Shown: one piece after another, positions 21,621 through 32,474 of the stretch
How positions within the stretch are numbered: position 1 is the stretch's first letter
Layout: each line of letters opens with the position of its first letter
Source of the DNA: Silurus meridionalis
Taxonomy: Eukaryota; Chordata; Actinopteri; Siluriformes; Siluridae
Length of the DNA stretch: 64,000 bases
Assembly: GCF_014805685.1 (NCBI RefSeq)
Contig: NC_060891.1
Coordinates: 2,872,001 to 2,936,000 of the forward strand
Direction of reading: 5' to 3'
Notes under the pieces: generated by a model
The model's input: the letters and a program-made list of their open reading frames with translations, nothing else
Database searches by the model: none
What the model was told of the DNA's origin: nothing
Made by a program: the position numbers and the translations under genes

Positions 21621-22640
21621 TGTGTACTTTGTTTTATAACAAACTTGATTAGGTGAACCTAATCCTGAATCCTAAATGCATGATTCAGTAACAGCGCCAT
21701 TTCCATTCCATGTTAAGCAAAGTGGCCTTTCTTTATATGCAACCATCCTTTCCTTATATCGCTCAAATAATGTGCATTCTCCCACCCTTTAGTTGATACG
21801 CATTAAATGGGACGTGAAGCGGGCACGAAATACAGAACGACTGCGGCCCGTGTTTAAAACCCATCAGCGAAGAGAGGCACTTCATTCTTAATCACGCCCT
21901 TGCGTTATTGGACATGCCTTCACACACCAAATGGAGAATATCAAATGAAACTGAAGCACAGTCACATGCACTGGCTCGTTTCCTGACAAGACAGCGGAAA
22001 AAAAAAAGAGAGCATGCAAGAGAGAGAGAGATCTGAAAGCTCGTTATTTGAAATTCAGTGGCAGGCCCTGCTGAATGCAGTCACGCGTTTGACACACCTC
22101 TGGCATCTTCCTAATTTCACTGTTGAGTGACCAGACTAACCAGATTTTCTGTTCAACACCCATGGTGCAACACTCACCTGGAACAAATATCAGGAATAAT
22201 TAAATAATCGTCCCAGCGTCGTGAGTTTGGGAGCCGCTCTGCAGGTGGAGCTGTCTTCCGAGCAGAAGGCATCGTCGTGGAGTTCGGAGTCATGCTGATA
22301 TCTCACTTAAAGATCGTTAAATCTGCAAGGACTGACTTTGAAGTGCTGTGAAGACCAAGGCCAGACAACTTCGCCAGCTCTTCAGCCCGTCATGCTCCGG
22401 TAGGATCAAAAACGAAGCGTTTTAAATTTTAACGCAGAGCTGGACTAAATTAATGCTAAAATAATTGATTCTAAAGTGTTCCCAGAGACTGCGATTAATC
22501 CAGTTAGTCCTCCATCAAGAGTTACAACATGAAGTTGAATGGTGTATATCATTATATATGTAGCAGTAAAGAATAAAGAAAAATTAATTTTTTTACAGAT
22601 TTATACGAAACACATGCTTTTTTAATATCTATTAATGGTT
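21621..22640. other. Unassigned DNA, candidate conserved blocks
   Basis: Non-repetitive, moderate GC at 21780-22140 and 22200-22400. A GA-rich stretch lies at 22010-22032. No gene supported. Confidence 0.3.
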
Positions 22641-22866
22641 CTTCCTGAACTCTCATCGTCTTCCAGTGATGTTCTTCAGCAATATAATCGCTCGTAAAAC
22701 AAAAAAAACCTTGAACGACTTGTTACGGCTTCGCCTTATTCCAAAAGTTTGTCATGTCAAACGTCTCTGTGGAGGATTTGCCAAGTTTTATGGATAAGTT
22801 CGAGTTTGCTCTTTGTTCTAACTTGCTGTCCACGATAAAATCGCAGACGTGGTCTGAATAGCACCA
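22641..22866 (-). mobile_element. Mariner-family fragment (copy C)
   Basis: Only the N-terminal transposase side remains. Read on the minus strand it matches copies A, B and D through TTCTAACTTGCTGTCC (reversed), the AAATCGCAGACGTGG segment and a GTCATGTCAAACG segment. Neither inverted repeat is complete. The C-terminal half is absent. Confidence 0.65.
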
Positions 22867-22929
22867 GTAAGCACAAATTTTTAATACGCGGGGTGTCCGC
22901 TGCTTGCTGTCAGCTAACCTACTTGCATC

Positions 22930-23370
22930 TGGCTACACTATACGCATAAAAAGACACCTGACTTTCCCAGCCATATGTGGTTCTTTCCCAAACTGTTACC
23001 ACAAAGTTGGGGGCACACAATTGTATAGAACATCTGTGGATGCTGTAGCATGAAATTTCTCCTTCATTTAAACCAAACCTGTTCGCAATGCCAATGCCCT
23101 TGTGCACAAAGATCTGCTTTACATGATTTGCAGTGGAAGATCTCATGCTATGGAGCTTTAACCTCAACCCTATTGATCACCTTTGAAACGAATGTGAATG
23201 CTGACAGCAACCCAGGCTTCCTTACCTCCACACCTACATTACCTACTTACTCCATTGTGACTGAATCAACAGAAATCGTCACAAAATCTAGTATCTTCCC
23301 AAAAGAGCTGAGATCATTATAACAGGAAATGAGGACTTAACACGGATTGGGATGTTCGTAAAGCTAAAAA
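22930..23370 (+). pseudogene. Tc1-like transposase relic, C-terminal part
   Basis: Matches the relic at 24690-25110 over its whole length: GTTACCACAAAGTTGG, GGCACACAATTGTATAG, CTTGTGCACAAAG, AGTGGAAGATCTC, CAACCCTATTGATCACC (the remains of the NPIEH block just after the last catalytic residue), CAGCAACCCAGGC and CTTCCCAAAAGAGCTGAG. A 90-codon frame at 23050-23322 lies inside but is out of phase with the ancestral one. It is an old, dead copy. Confidence 0.75.
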
Positions 23371-23519
23371 AAATGTATATTGTCAGGCGTCCATAATTTG
23401 CAGCAAGCGAATGTTGACCTATTTTTATAGAACCACCTGACGTTTTCTGTAAGCTTACAATAAATGACTAGCTTGCAAAAAACTAGTGAATAACAAAGTT
23501 GGAGGTTTACATTTAAATC
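23371..23519. other. Unassigned spacer
   Basis: Short AT-rich spacer without recognised content. Confidence 0.3.
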
Positions 23520-23632
23520 CATTGTCTCATTGTAATATTCGATGTTTGTATCCCATTGTCTAATGTAGCGTCCTGGTCCTGGGGGAACGTTGTTGGAATG
23601 ACAATAACCAGCTTGGTTTGATTTGACTTGTT
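23520..23632 (+). mobile_element. LINE 3' tail fragment
   Basis: Holds TGTAGCGTCCTGGTCCTG, GGGGAACGTTGTTGG, AATGACAATAACCAGC and a TTTGATTTGACTTG end, the same tail type as at 14335-14543 in the same orientation. It is more diverged and shorter. No coding sequence remains. Confidence 0.6.
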
Positions 23633-24689
23633 CCAGTTTCCTAGCGATATAAGCGAAAAAACTAACCTTAAAAAAAATACAGCTATTCTGGAACACTGAC
23701 ACTGGAGACTCCTTCTCGACCCCTGTGGTCTTTTATAAATGTATATGCCATGTCATGAAGACCAAAATAAATTCCGTGAACCGTGGTTGTAATAAAACCA
23801 AAACTGTCAAGTACCGAGCAGAATGTAAAACTCCGCCGGCCTCCTGCAGACTCGCTATTGTTTCCTGCCAATATAGTTGGCATCATCTTGCATGTGCGTC
23901 TTTACAGATTTACAGCGAGTGGGGAAGGGAAGTGCTCGCAAGCCAGGATTTTTCAGGCAGGCCAAGCGCTATCGCGTCATCTCAGGCGCTCGGAGGGAGG
24001 AAGGGAGCGTAGGCAGCTCGGGCAGGGCACAGCACTCTGCCAGGCTGCTGATAAGGACGGCAGGAGCAGCTGGCATGGAGTGGAATCGTCTCCTGCCAAG
24101 GCTGCCGCTTCCAACCGGCGCTTCCTGACAGGACGCCGCTGAGCAGAGATGCAGCGCTCCATTAATATTCACACAATCGAAATGTCAGAGAAACTTACTT
24201 TCCCAGTCGACTCGCATGCAACCTCAGCAAGTAGGCAGGCCCATAAAGCAGAAGGCTGCTGCAGGATACACTGTGTGTGTGTGTGTGTGTGTGTTGATGT
24301 AATACTACGTTATACTATGTTTATGTATACGCTCAGCTGCCAAGCGAACTGGAAACTCATGGGCAAAACAATACAAAGTGCATTGCTATTTTTTTTTTTT
24401 TACGTTACTACATACTACAGCAAAAACAACATCTGCCTGGAGACTAGACAGATATGTGGGCGGAGCCAAACCATCGCAATTGTTGTCTAGATATGTTCAG
24501 GCCCCCAATCAAAAGGGGCGGGGATTAATTTGATTAAGAAATTTGAACAATATTTAAAAAACTAAACTTCTTGCTTCCTACTTTCTGACAATATTACAAG
24601 TAATCAATCTTTTTTGTGATAATTAGTCCGTTGTTTTAGTTCCTATGGTGTATTTCTTTCAGTTTTTAGATTAGTTATAATAGCTAGGT
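23633..24689. other. GC-richer block at 23830-24180 and flanking DNA
   Basis: The part from 23830 to 24180 is among the most GC-rich of the window and is spanned by overlapping frames of 61-119 codons on both strands. None has a motif, and such overlap is expected where stop codons are rare. A (TG)n of about 11 units lies at 24272-24294 and a T run at 24391-24402. Candidate conserved non-coding DNA or an unannotated non-coding exon. Confidence 0.3.
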
Positions 24690-25110
24690 TCACTTTATAT
24701 ACACAAAAGTATTAGGATGCCTGATTTTCTCAGGGATTTTTGGTTACCACAAAATTGGAGGCACACAATTGTATGGGAGGTTTTTGAATGAGGTAGAATA
24801 CATTTTCCCTTAAAAAATGAAATTTTCTGCATGACACTGCACCTGTGCACAAAGCCAGCTCCATGAAGATGTACTTTGCATGGGTTGGAGTGGAAGATCT
24901 CCTGCTACAGAGCTTTATTTAACACCTATGGGATGAATATGAATGCTAACTGCACCCCAGGCCTCCTCACCTTCTCACCTACTGGATGTTGCTAACAACC
25001 TTGTATATGATTGTGAACAAATTCTCCACAAACTTTAGTGCACCATCTTCCCAGAAGAGTTGAGATTATTATAACACAGAAAAGAGACTAAATGCGGGAT
25101 GGTCTCTCAA
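24690..25110 (+). pseudogene. Tc1-like transposase relic, C-terminal part
   Basis: Starts with the family's inverted-repeat end (CACTTTATATACACAAAAGT) and then follows the same order as the copy at 22930: GGAGGCACACAATTGTATGG, CTGTGCACAAAGCC, AGCTCCATGAAGATG, GGAGTGGAAGATCTCC, AACACCTATGGGATGAA, GCACCCCAGGCCTCC, TTCCCAGAAGAGTTGAG. Stops and indels break all frames. The copy keeps one end only. Confidence 0.75.
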
Positions 25111-26071
25111 TGCTGTATTCTGATTGGTTGGAAAGTTTTCCTCGGACCGGTTTATACTGTGCGTTGTGGAAGGAGTCGTACATTTCGTAGCAGGAAAGAC
25201 AAAAGGTTTCCGATCGAGTACAATGGTACAATGGAGAAAACACGTTGTTGCATGCTGTTGTAGTAAAATCATCAGTTTCTATAAAATACTATAGTTATTT
25301 TAAACTATATAACTAGTATGCTTTAACATATCTATAAGATAAACAATACTAGCTTTCTGTATCTGCATAGTCTAATTGATCATGATCGACGACTCCTATT
25401 ACGACTCAAGGCATAAGTGTAAGCACCAAGCAGCACATGAATTGCATTATTCTGCCAAGAGAACCGAAATATGTGATCAAACTATAACAGATAATGACTG
25501 TTTTCATCACCCGGACTCATTAAGGAAAGCTAATGGTGCTATTAACCTGGCACACGTGTGATGCAATAATTGCTCCTCGATCTGAAATTACCTTAACGCT
25601 ACTTTAATACACTAAAACACAGCAAAATCGATCATCTTCAATAGTAATATTTTTGCACCTGAAATTTCGCTTGAGAAAATGATGGAAGATTCGCCCACTT
25701 CACAATCACAAGCATAAATCACACACATCCCTCTTATCCCTCGTTCAATATATTATAGAACATAAAGATAATATACAGAGGAGCTTACTGGACTTCCTGG
25801 TTTGCTTCATGACTTCCTGGTTTTTTTATACCCATGCTGGATTCAGTGTGATTTTGTAAACGTTTGTGAACTCTGAGTATCTGTTTTCAGCCTGATTTCA
25901 AGCACTGTTTTTTTACGACTTTCTCGAGAGTGTTTTCATTTATAATTATATATATATATATATTTTTTATCTTCATGGCTATAAACATTATAAATGTATA
26001 AAAGTGTCCTGGGTAAAAACTGGTGCAGCTTGTTATTTATATATTTATTTATTTATTTGCTTACTTTACTT
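25111..26071. other. Unassigned AT-rich DNA
   Basis: The segment near 25115-25160 (ATTCTGATTGGTTGG) resembles sequence at 50050 and 51160 and may be part of a further dispersed repeat. A short TA tract lies at about 25946-25963. No gene supported. Confidence 0.3.
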
Positions 26072-26175
26072 TTATCTATCTGTCTGTCTATCTGTCTGTC
26101 TGTCTGTCTGCCTGCCTGTCTGTCTGTCTGTCCATTTATTTTTTCATTAATTAGTATATTTATTTATTTTTTGTC

Positions 26176-26255
<80 letters not shown>

Positions 26256-26326
26256 GTCTGTCTGCCCATTCGTCCTTCTGTTCCGTTTATTCTTTTATTA
26301 ATTTGTATATTTATGTATTTTTTTAG

Positions 26327-26406
<80 letters not shown>
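26072..26406 (+). repeat. Compound (TCTG)n / (TCTA)n microsatellite
   Basis: Three tracts: mixed TCTG/TCTA/CCTG at about 26072-26131, perfect (TCTA)n at 26176-26265 with a few TCTG at its end, and perfect (TCTA)n at 26328-26406. The second and third are separated by near-identical spacer words (TTTATTAATTTGTATATTTAT in 26293-26313; a similar word near 26140-26165). This shows that a larger unit of about 150 bp was copied. Long Ser-Ile-Tyr-Leu frames here are artefacts. Confidence 0.92.
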
Positions 26407-26465
26407 GTGATTGTGTGTTTGTGTATTTATTTGTTGTTAACTATTTCTTTGATTTGGTTATCAGT

Positions 26466-26762
26466 TTATGTACTTATGTATTTGTTCCCCTGTAGCGTGT
26501 CGTGACGAAGTGACTTGTGACGAAGCTGCGAAGGCGAACGCTCCCTCGAAAGCTCTATTCTTTGGCGCCATCGCACTTCCTGCACTTTTTCAATGTGAAT
26601 CACGTCGTACACATGAACCGCGTTGTTGTGCAATGCTTCAACCTGCTTGTACAGAAACGACCCGAGGTCCCGGACGCCGTGTGTCTCGTCGGGAATAGAA
26701 TCGCGGCCGGCTCCTGGCACAGCCAGACCACGGCGTGTGTACAGAGAGGAAGACGAAAGCAC
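26466..26762 (-). other. Possible exon or conserved element with coding-like composition
   Basis: The minus-strand frame reads DSIPDETHGVRDLGSFLYKQ and then VEALHNNAVHVYDVIHIEKV, a balanced composition without repeats. I counted about 70% G or C at third positions over some 43 codons, against an AT-rich background. The block has many CpGs. A CAG/GA acceptor after a pyrimidine-rich stretch lies near 26718 in the minus sense; no good donor was found. The plus strand is also open for 113 codons (26517-26858), so direction is uncertain. I recognise no protein family. It could be an exon, an antisense frame or a conserved regulatory block. Confidence 0.3.
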
Positions 26763-27920
26763 GGCTATAAATTACAGAGCGACAAGGTATCAGCAAATAA
26801 ATCACCTCGGGGTGGCCTACACACAGAGAGCATAATTCATTTTGTTCTCTGGAGGTGAGAACATTTAAGCAGGAGCTTTTCAGTGCTGCAGGATGGATTG
26901 TGTCTTTTACAACATTCTTGGTGTTCTATTAAAGTTTAATGTCTGCATTAACTATGTTGTAAAACTCTTCTTCTGAGCGTTTTTTTATTCTGATCAGAAA
27001 GCATCCGCAAAACTCATAACGCCGATTCATTTATTTAAGGATTTTAGACTCCCTATTTTAAACACGAAAGTATGGTGTTTTTACTTAAACAATAGCTACG
27101 ATGGATGATTCAGCGCTACGTTGCGAACGAGCGTGACGAAATCCAGCTATCTGTTCAGTTCCCGGCTTGACGCCAGCTTGGCACATGGCGAGCGCGTTAC
27201 ATAAGTGCGCTTCATTTCCCGGCAAAGTGTTTTTCTTGGACACTGCACATGTCTGATCTGGACTTTAATAGATGCCTCCATGCCAGGTTTTTGTCCTGCA
27301 CGAGTTCCAAATCCTCTCTCATCTCTGGCATGCGGCTCCACAGGGAAGCCATCAGCAGTGCGCTTTAAACTCAGCCTCTCCTTCTGATGTGCGGTGCTCT
27401 AATAGCATCTGAGCGTGCTTTCACCGTGCTCGCTTGGCCGAGGATGAAGCGTGTGGACGTTCCCCATTTTGCTCTAATGCCGCAGACTGGAAAGATGCCT
27501 GCACCTGGTGGCACTGCCGGTCTGTGATCTCTATTAGATGTTTCCAGCACTCTAAATTTCTCTCGGCCCAGGCTCTGAAGTGCGCTTCCTTTTTTTTCTT
27601 GTGAACAATAAGCTAAGGTTCTCCAAGCACCAACTAATGACAGCAGGATGACGAAAAGGCAGAAAGTCCAAACTAGGATGCGTTTTTTCCGATTTCACTG
27701 AATTGTAAATCAAGGAAAAATCCCCAAAGCCGGATAATGCTAACTCATTTAATGGATTTATCTTCATACTTACAGTAGGACAGTTATGGCACTGTAATGT
27801 CTCTCTATCTATCTCGCTCTCATTCCTTTTGAGACATAAGTTGATCATGAATTCATTAATAATGTTCATTTAATTGTTCTAAGTTTATACTGTTCGAATT
27901 TAGTTACATTGATAATTAAT
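26763..27920. other. Non-repetitive DNA, candidate conserved blocks
   Basis: The stretch 26763-26900 continues the preceding block without a clear edge. 27100-27560 is GC-richer with frames of 60-64 codons on opposite strands. No repeat family recognised and no gene supported. Confidence 0.3.
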
Positions 27921-28510
27921 GCAGAAGTTCCTCGTATTCAGAATATGATTATTATTAGTAGTAGTAGTAGTATTGTTTTATTATAGATTTATAATAGATT
28001 TATTATTATTATTATTACTACTATAATTTGGTATCTTGTAAAATAGCACTTGATGCAGCACATCACATTATTTCTCTCTTGCATTATAAATAAACCGTTA
28101 TATTTAATTAATTAACTGCGTATCTTTTCCAATTTATTCTCTTAAAATTGGTCAATGGTTCACACTCAAAGCCACTATTTAAAAAAAACCAACATTTTAT
28201 TGCATTCATTTAATATTACATTCATACTGATGCAGGAAAAGTTCCTTGTATTCAGAGTCGACTTATGCACAGACCGATTATCTGGCAACCCCAATCAGAG
28301 TATCTTGAATTGTAAAGCACTTGAGCTGACGCGAGACTCTTCATGAATCTGTTTTTCCGCGAGTATCGAGTTCCACAGCTGATAAGTGCTAAGGTATTAC
28401 TCCCTTCAAATCGCTTGTGTATTATTATTATTTAGTCGCTTGTAAAATAGTACCTGCTGCAGAGCTTCATGTTTTTGCTCTCTCTCTTTCTCTCTATTCT
28501 GAGTAAATCA
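27921..28510 (+). repeat. Two diverged segments sharing flanks of a triplet tract
   Basis: Segment 1 runs from GCAGAAGTTCCTCGTATTCAG (27921) through AGT/ATT triplets to CTTGTAAAATAGCACTTG (28034). Segment 2 runs from TGCAGGAAAAGTTCCTTG (28231) through a short ATT tract to CTTGTAAAATAGTACCTG (28439). The same right flank (CTTGTAAAACAGCACTTAATG) appears at 31134 after the 1.5-kb triplet field. This suggests one ancestral segment copied three times. Confidence 0.6.
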
Positions 28511-29648
28511 TTTGATTATATTCATGCATTGCTTTTCTTTTATGTCAGGTTTCTACTATTCAAAGTTGACAAGAGCGTTGGTGATTGTTAGAGGTTTGTA
28601 CACACAATCATTTTCTGGACGGCCCAATTGGATTATTTTAATCGCTTGTGTGATTAATGCCGTTAATGTTGCCTGATTTGTTCAACATGGCTGTGTTTGG
28701 GGGTATAGTTTCCCCCCCCCCCAAAGTGCAGAAGAGCGAATCCGATGTCTGGAGTGACAGTTCTGCATTCACTCATGCCATGGATGTTATGCGTTAATGG
28801 CACAGGATCGATTGACTAGTGTGTAAATTTCACATGACGTGTGCTTGAGTGCAAGCCTGGGGTTCCAATCAGCCAATCACTGACCAAGGCTGATTTTTTC
28901 TCCACTTGTACCCCTTTTAAACCTCATAAGCACAGGTTCCTTCACACGTACTTCATGTGTACAGAGCCACTGCCATTTAGAGTCCAACTCCCTGAAGCTT
29001 TCCACATGATACAGTTTCATTACACTGAGAATGTTGTCTTTACATTTCACTTCTAGAAGTGTGTGAGAGAAAGAATAACAACAATCACGATAAGAAGAAA
29101 AAGAGGAATAATGAAATAAATATCTGAGCGTCTGGCTTCCTGGGTTCGTCTCAACAGCGATGATAAAAATCCGTACAAATGAAACAAGTCGTTTTTACAA
29201 GATCATGTATAAAAAAAATTATTAAATGCTGCAGATGTTTGTGGTCCAAAGACCAGATGGTTTCATCTCTTAGAAAATGCCCTGGTTATGAAGGTTGCTT
29301 TTGTTTCGGTTCTACCGCTTTGCCGTTCCTCCTCTGAGATATTTCTGAAGTAGGATTTTGTCAGAGGCCAATACATCAAAAAACAAGTGGTTGGATTTAA
29401 GCCTGGAAAAAATCAGTTCTAAGGGGAAAGATAAATAAATAAATAATTGTGAAGAAAACTGATTTTGTTTATGAGATTATGAGGATATACTTGTATGCAG
29501 CAGCAAAATGTTGGGGATTAAAATAAATACTTGAATGGAGTGTAATATATTATAAATACATGGTTATATGTATAGTCCTTGTTCTGATTAGTACATTATT
29601 CACAGCATAAATAACAAAAAAACAAGTAAATAAATCAATAAATAAGTA

Positions 29649-29649
<1 letters not shown>
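28511..29649. other. Unassigned DNA
   Basis: A C run of 12 lies near 28712-28724. A (AAAT)n tract lies near 29430-29446. No gene or repeat family recognised; a 71-codon frame at 28841 has no motif. Confidence 0.3.
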
Positions 29650-29697
<48 letters not shown>

Positions 29698-30897
29698 TGT
29701 GGTAGTATTATTTGTATTTTTTTACTAGAAGTAGTAACAGTACAGTTTGTTGTAATGATTAGTAGTAGGAGAAAGAGAAAGAGTACTAGTAGTATCTTAT
29801 CACTTTTAGTAGTAGGAGGAGGAGGAGGAGGGGGGGGTATTTTATAACTATGATCATTAATATTTATATGAGTAGTGGTATTTTTATTATTAGTAGTAGA
29901 ATTAGAAGGAGAAGTGAGATGACAGTAGTATTTTATTAAGAGTAGTAGTATTTTATTAAGAGTAGTAGTATTAGCAGAAGGAGGAGGAGTATTATCACTA
30001 TGCCTATTAATATATATAGTAGTAGTGGTATTTTTAGGAGGAGGGGGGATTTTATCACTATGCCTATTAATATAGTAGTGGTATTTTTAGGAGGAGGAGG
30101 AGGAGGGTATTTTATCACTATGCCTATTAATATATATAGTAGTAGTGGTATTTTTAGGAGGGGGGTATTTTATTACTATAATTATTAATATTTATAGTAG
30201 TAGTGGTATTTTTATTATTAGTTGTAGTATTAGGAGGAGAAGTAAGATGACAGTAGTATTTTATTAAGAGAAGTAGTATTTTTGTAGTAGTAGTAATAGG
30301 AGGAGGACGAGTACGAGGAGGAAAATCTAGTATTTTTTTACTATGATTATTATTATTTATAGTAATAGTAGTGGAGGTACTTTTATTTGTAGTATTAGCA
30401 GGAGGAGAAAAAGTACTAATAGTATTTTAGTAGTAAAAGTAGGAGCAGAAGAAGAAAGAGGAGAAGTGGTAATAAATTGATTAATAGTAGTATTTTTAAT
30501 AGTAGTAGTAATATTTTTATTAATAGTAGGAGGAGGAGAACTAGTAGTATTTTATTATCATTATTTTCTTTTATTGTTATTTTTAGTAGTAGTATTTTAG
30601 TAGATCACGGAGTATTTTATTAGCAGTACAATTATTCATAGTAGTCTTTGTTTTATCTTTAATAGTATTATTACTATTAATTATTATTTATAGTAGTAGT
30701 AATTGGAGTATTTTACTAGGAGGAGGAGGAGCAGGAGGAGGAAGAAGAGTACTAGTAGTATTTAATTATTATTAGTAGGAAGAGGAGGAAAGGGAAGAGT
30801 ACCAGTAAAAAAAATTTTTTGTTTTGTTTGTTTTTGTAGTAGTAGTAACAGTAGAAGTAGTTATTTTATCATTAGTAATAATAATAATAATAAACTA

Positions 30898-30930
<33 letters not shown>

Positions 30931-30964
30931 TTTAAAAATAAATAATAATAATAGTAATAAGATA

Positions 30965-31010
<46 letters not shown>

Positions 31011-31130
31011 GTAAGAGGAGGAAAAAAGGAAGAGAAGTAATAATGATAATAATAATAATAATAACAAGAATAAAAATAATAATTATCATCATAACAATAA
31101 TAACAATAATGATGATGATGATGATGATCA
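29650..31130 (+). repeat. Long mixed triplet field (TTA, TAG, GGA, AAT)
   Basis: Nearly all of this 1.5 kb consists of triplets: (ATT)n at 29650-29696, then interspersed TAG, AGG and TTT-ATT triplets, and (AAT)n at about 30876-31015, with GAT triplets at the end. One strand is very poor in C for hundreds of bases. Poly-Leu, poly-Tyr and poly-Ile frames at 30861-31149 are artefacts. Confidence 0.9.
29993..30230 (+). repeat. 60-bp minisatellite inside the triplet field
   Basis: The word TATCACTATGCCTATTAATA starts at 29993, 30053 and 30113, exactly 60 bp apart, and a decayed TATTACTATAATTATTAATA follows at 30171. Each unit continues with TAGTAGTGGTATTTTTAGGA and a GGA tract. Weaker relatives occur near 29842 and 30339. 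Because 60 is a multiple of three, the plus frame shows a 20-residue periodic peptide, which is a by-product. Confidence 0.9.
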
Positions 31131-31827
31131 GTAGCTTGTAAAACAGCACTTAATGCAGCGCATCATAATAATTTGGCTGACTTTAATATCCTTCACGCTT
31201 AACAGAGCCACGATATATCCGGTGATACGCTGCACTTGATTTCAGAACCAAATTCTCCCTACGTGCAAACCCAGGTGTAGTAAATAAAACTTAGACTAGG
31301 CTCGAACCATCCGAAGCCCCTGTGGATTCTAGATAAACATTGATGTATTGCATTTTATCCAGTGGTTCTCTGCGCATCTGGGCGCTTGAGGCCCATTACG
31401 GGAGACACTGATACAACAAAGCGACGCACATATCGATTTTTCCTCTAAGCGCACGCAATTTAGCGGCCGTGTCCAAATTGCGTTACGATTTATAGTCTGG
31501 ATATGACGCGTGCTGGTCTCTCGTACTTCTGTGTAGCTTTGAATTGAACGGGGAGGGAAAATTCATCACCGTTTACCGGATCAGTTATGATGTAGGCCTT
31601 TTTACCCGTCTCTACGCCAACGCGAGAAAAGGCTTCGGCTGGGGCGTTAGATTAAGTGTTACCTTGGCTGAGAGCAGTGTCACAACTTTTAATCTTGTGT
31701 AGTGCTGTAGTGCTGTCGTTCGCCATATCTCAATATTTCACACCTTAATTGATGGACCTTATTTGTCCTTCGACCTACATTTATCCGAGTTCGAACTCTG
31801 AACCTTTTTATTTGCCGTACTTCTATA

Positions 31828-31828
<1 letters not shown>
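31131..31828. other. Non-repetitive DNA, candidate conserved block
   Basis: The stretch 31190-31660 is mixed in composition, rich in CpG for this window and free of recognised repeats. No gene supported. Confidence 0.3.

Positions 31829-31860
<32 letters not shown>
31829..31860 (+). repeat. (CA)n microsatellite
   Basis: About 16 CA units. Confidence 0.95.
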
Positions 31861-31862
<2 letters not shown>

Positions 31863-31895
31863 CATGCATTCAGGCTGCAAATAAATACCTATGAG

Positions 31896-32162
31896 AAATG
31901 AAGTGCATATCTGTACTGGCTGAGCACATGGCAACTGGCTCATGATGATAAATGGAGGTACATGGCTAAAGCATCATTGGGAGCTGAAAGCATCAGTGAT
32001 AAACCAACTAGGCCCACAGACAGCACACCAGAACACCTAGCTCGGGCGATCAGGGACAACACAAGCAAGTATCTACGAAAGCGTGTAAATCCAAAAGAGA
32101 TGGGACTACCATATGTACAGGAACAAACCAGCACAATCATCATGACCTCCATTCAGAAATAG
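31896..32162 (+). pseudogene. Unidentified coding-like frame, probable gene fragment
   Basis: The frame is open for 88 codons to the TAG at 32160-32162, and an ATG occurs at 31962. It includes PTDSTPEHLARAIRDNTSKY and KRVNPKEMGLPYVQEQTS. The composition is balanced and hydrophilic, with no repeats and GC near 48%, above its surroundings. No splice acceptor with a pyrimidine tract precedes it in frame, and a (CA)n tract lies just upstream. I do not recognise the family. It could be the last exon of a gene, a processed copy or a transposon-borne frame, or chance. Confidence 0.3.
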
Positions 32163-32474
32163 CAAACACAGCAATTTCCTGGATTCTCGATCCTCATTGG
32201 AGGAAGCCGGCAGGATTCGACTGTGACAGTCGCTCACAATCAGCTACATCGAATCTAAAGCACGGGCTTACTGTATAGCGGTGTGGTTGTTTGGATATGG
32301 TTTCTATAGTAACAAGACTTTTTTCAACATTAAAGAAGATGCTTTATGATTCCTTCCACCACTGGAAAGTCTTCAGGATCGATCAGTTAGTAGAGTTAGA
32401 ACAGTAACACTGTTGTCTTAAAACAAGAAAGTGCCAGTAGATGGAAAGACTTTGTGGAGACCTGAACATTAGAT
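32163..32474. other. Unassigned DNA
   Basis: GGTTTCTATAGTAACAAG near 32301 resembles the TTCCCATAGTAACAAG repeat at 7391, so this may include a decayed copy of that family. Nothing else recognised. Confidence 0.3.

Noticed and set aside
23783..24142. 119-codon frame in the GC-rich block
   Set aside because: Four other frames overlap it on both strands, as expected from scarce stops in GC-rich DNA, and none has a motif.
29650..31130. CRISPR-like array or coding repeat
   Set aside because: The repeated words are triplets and a 60-bp minisatellite with no unique spacers of constant length, in a eukaryotic context.
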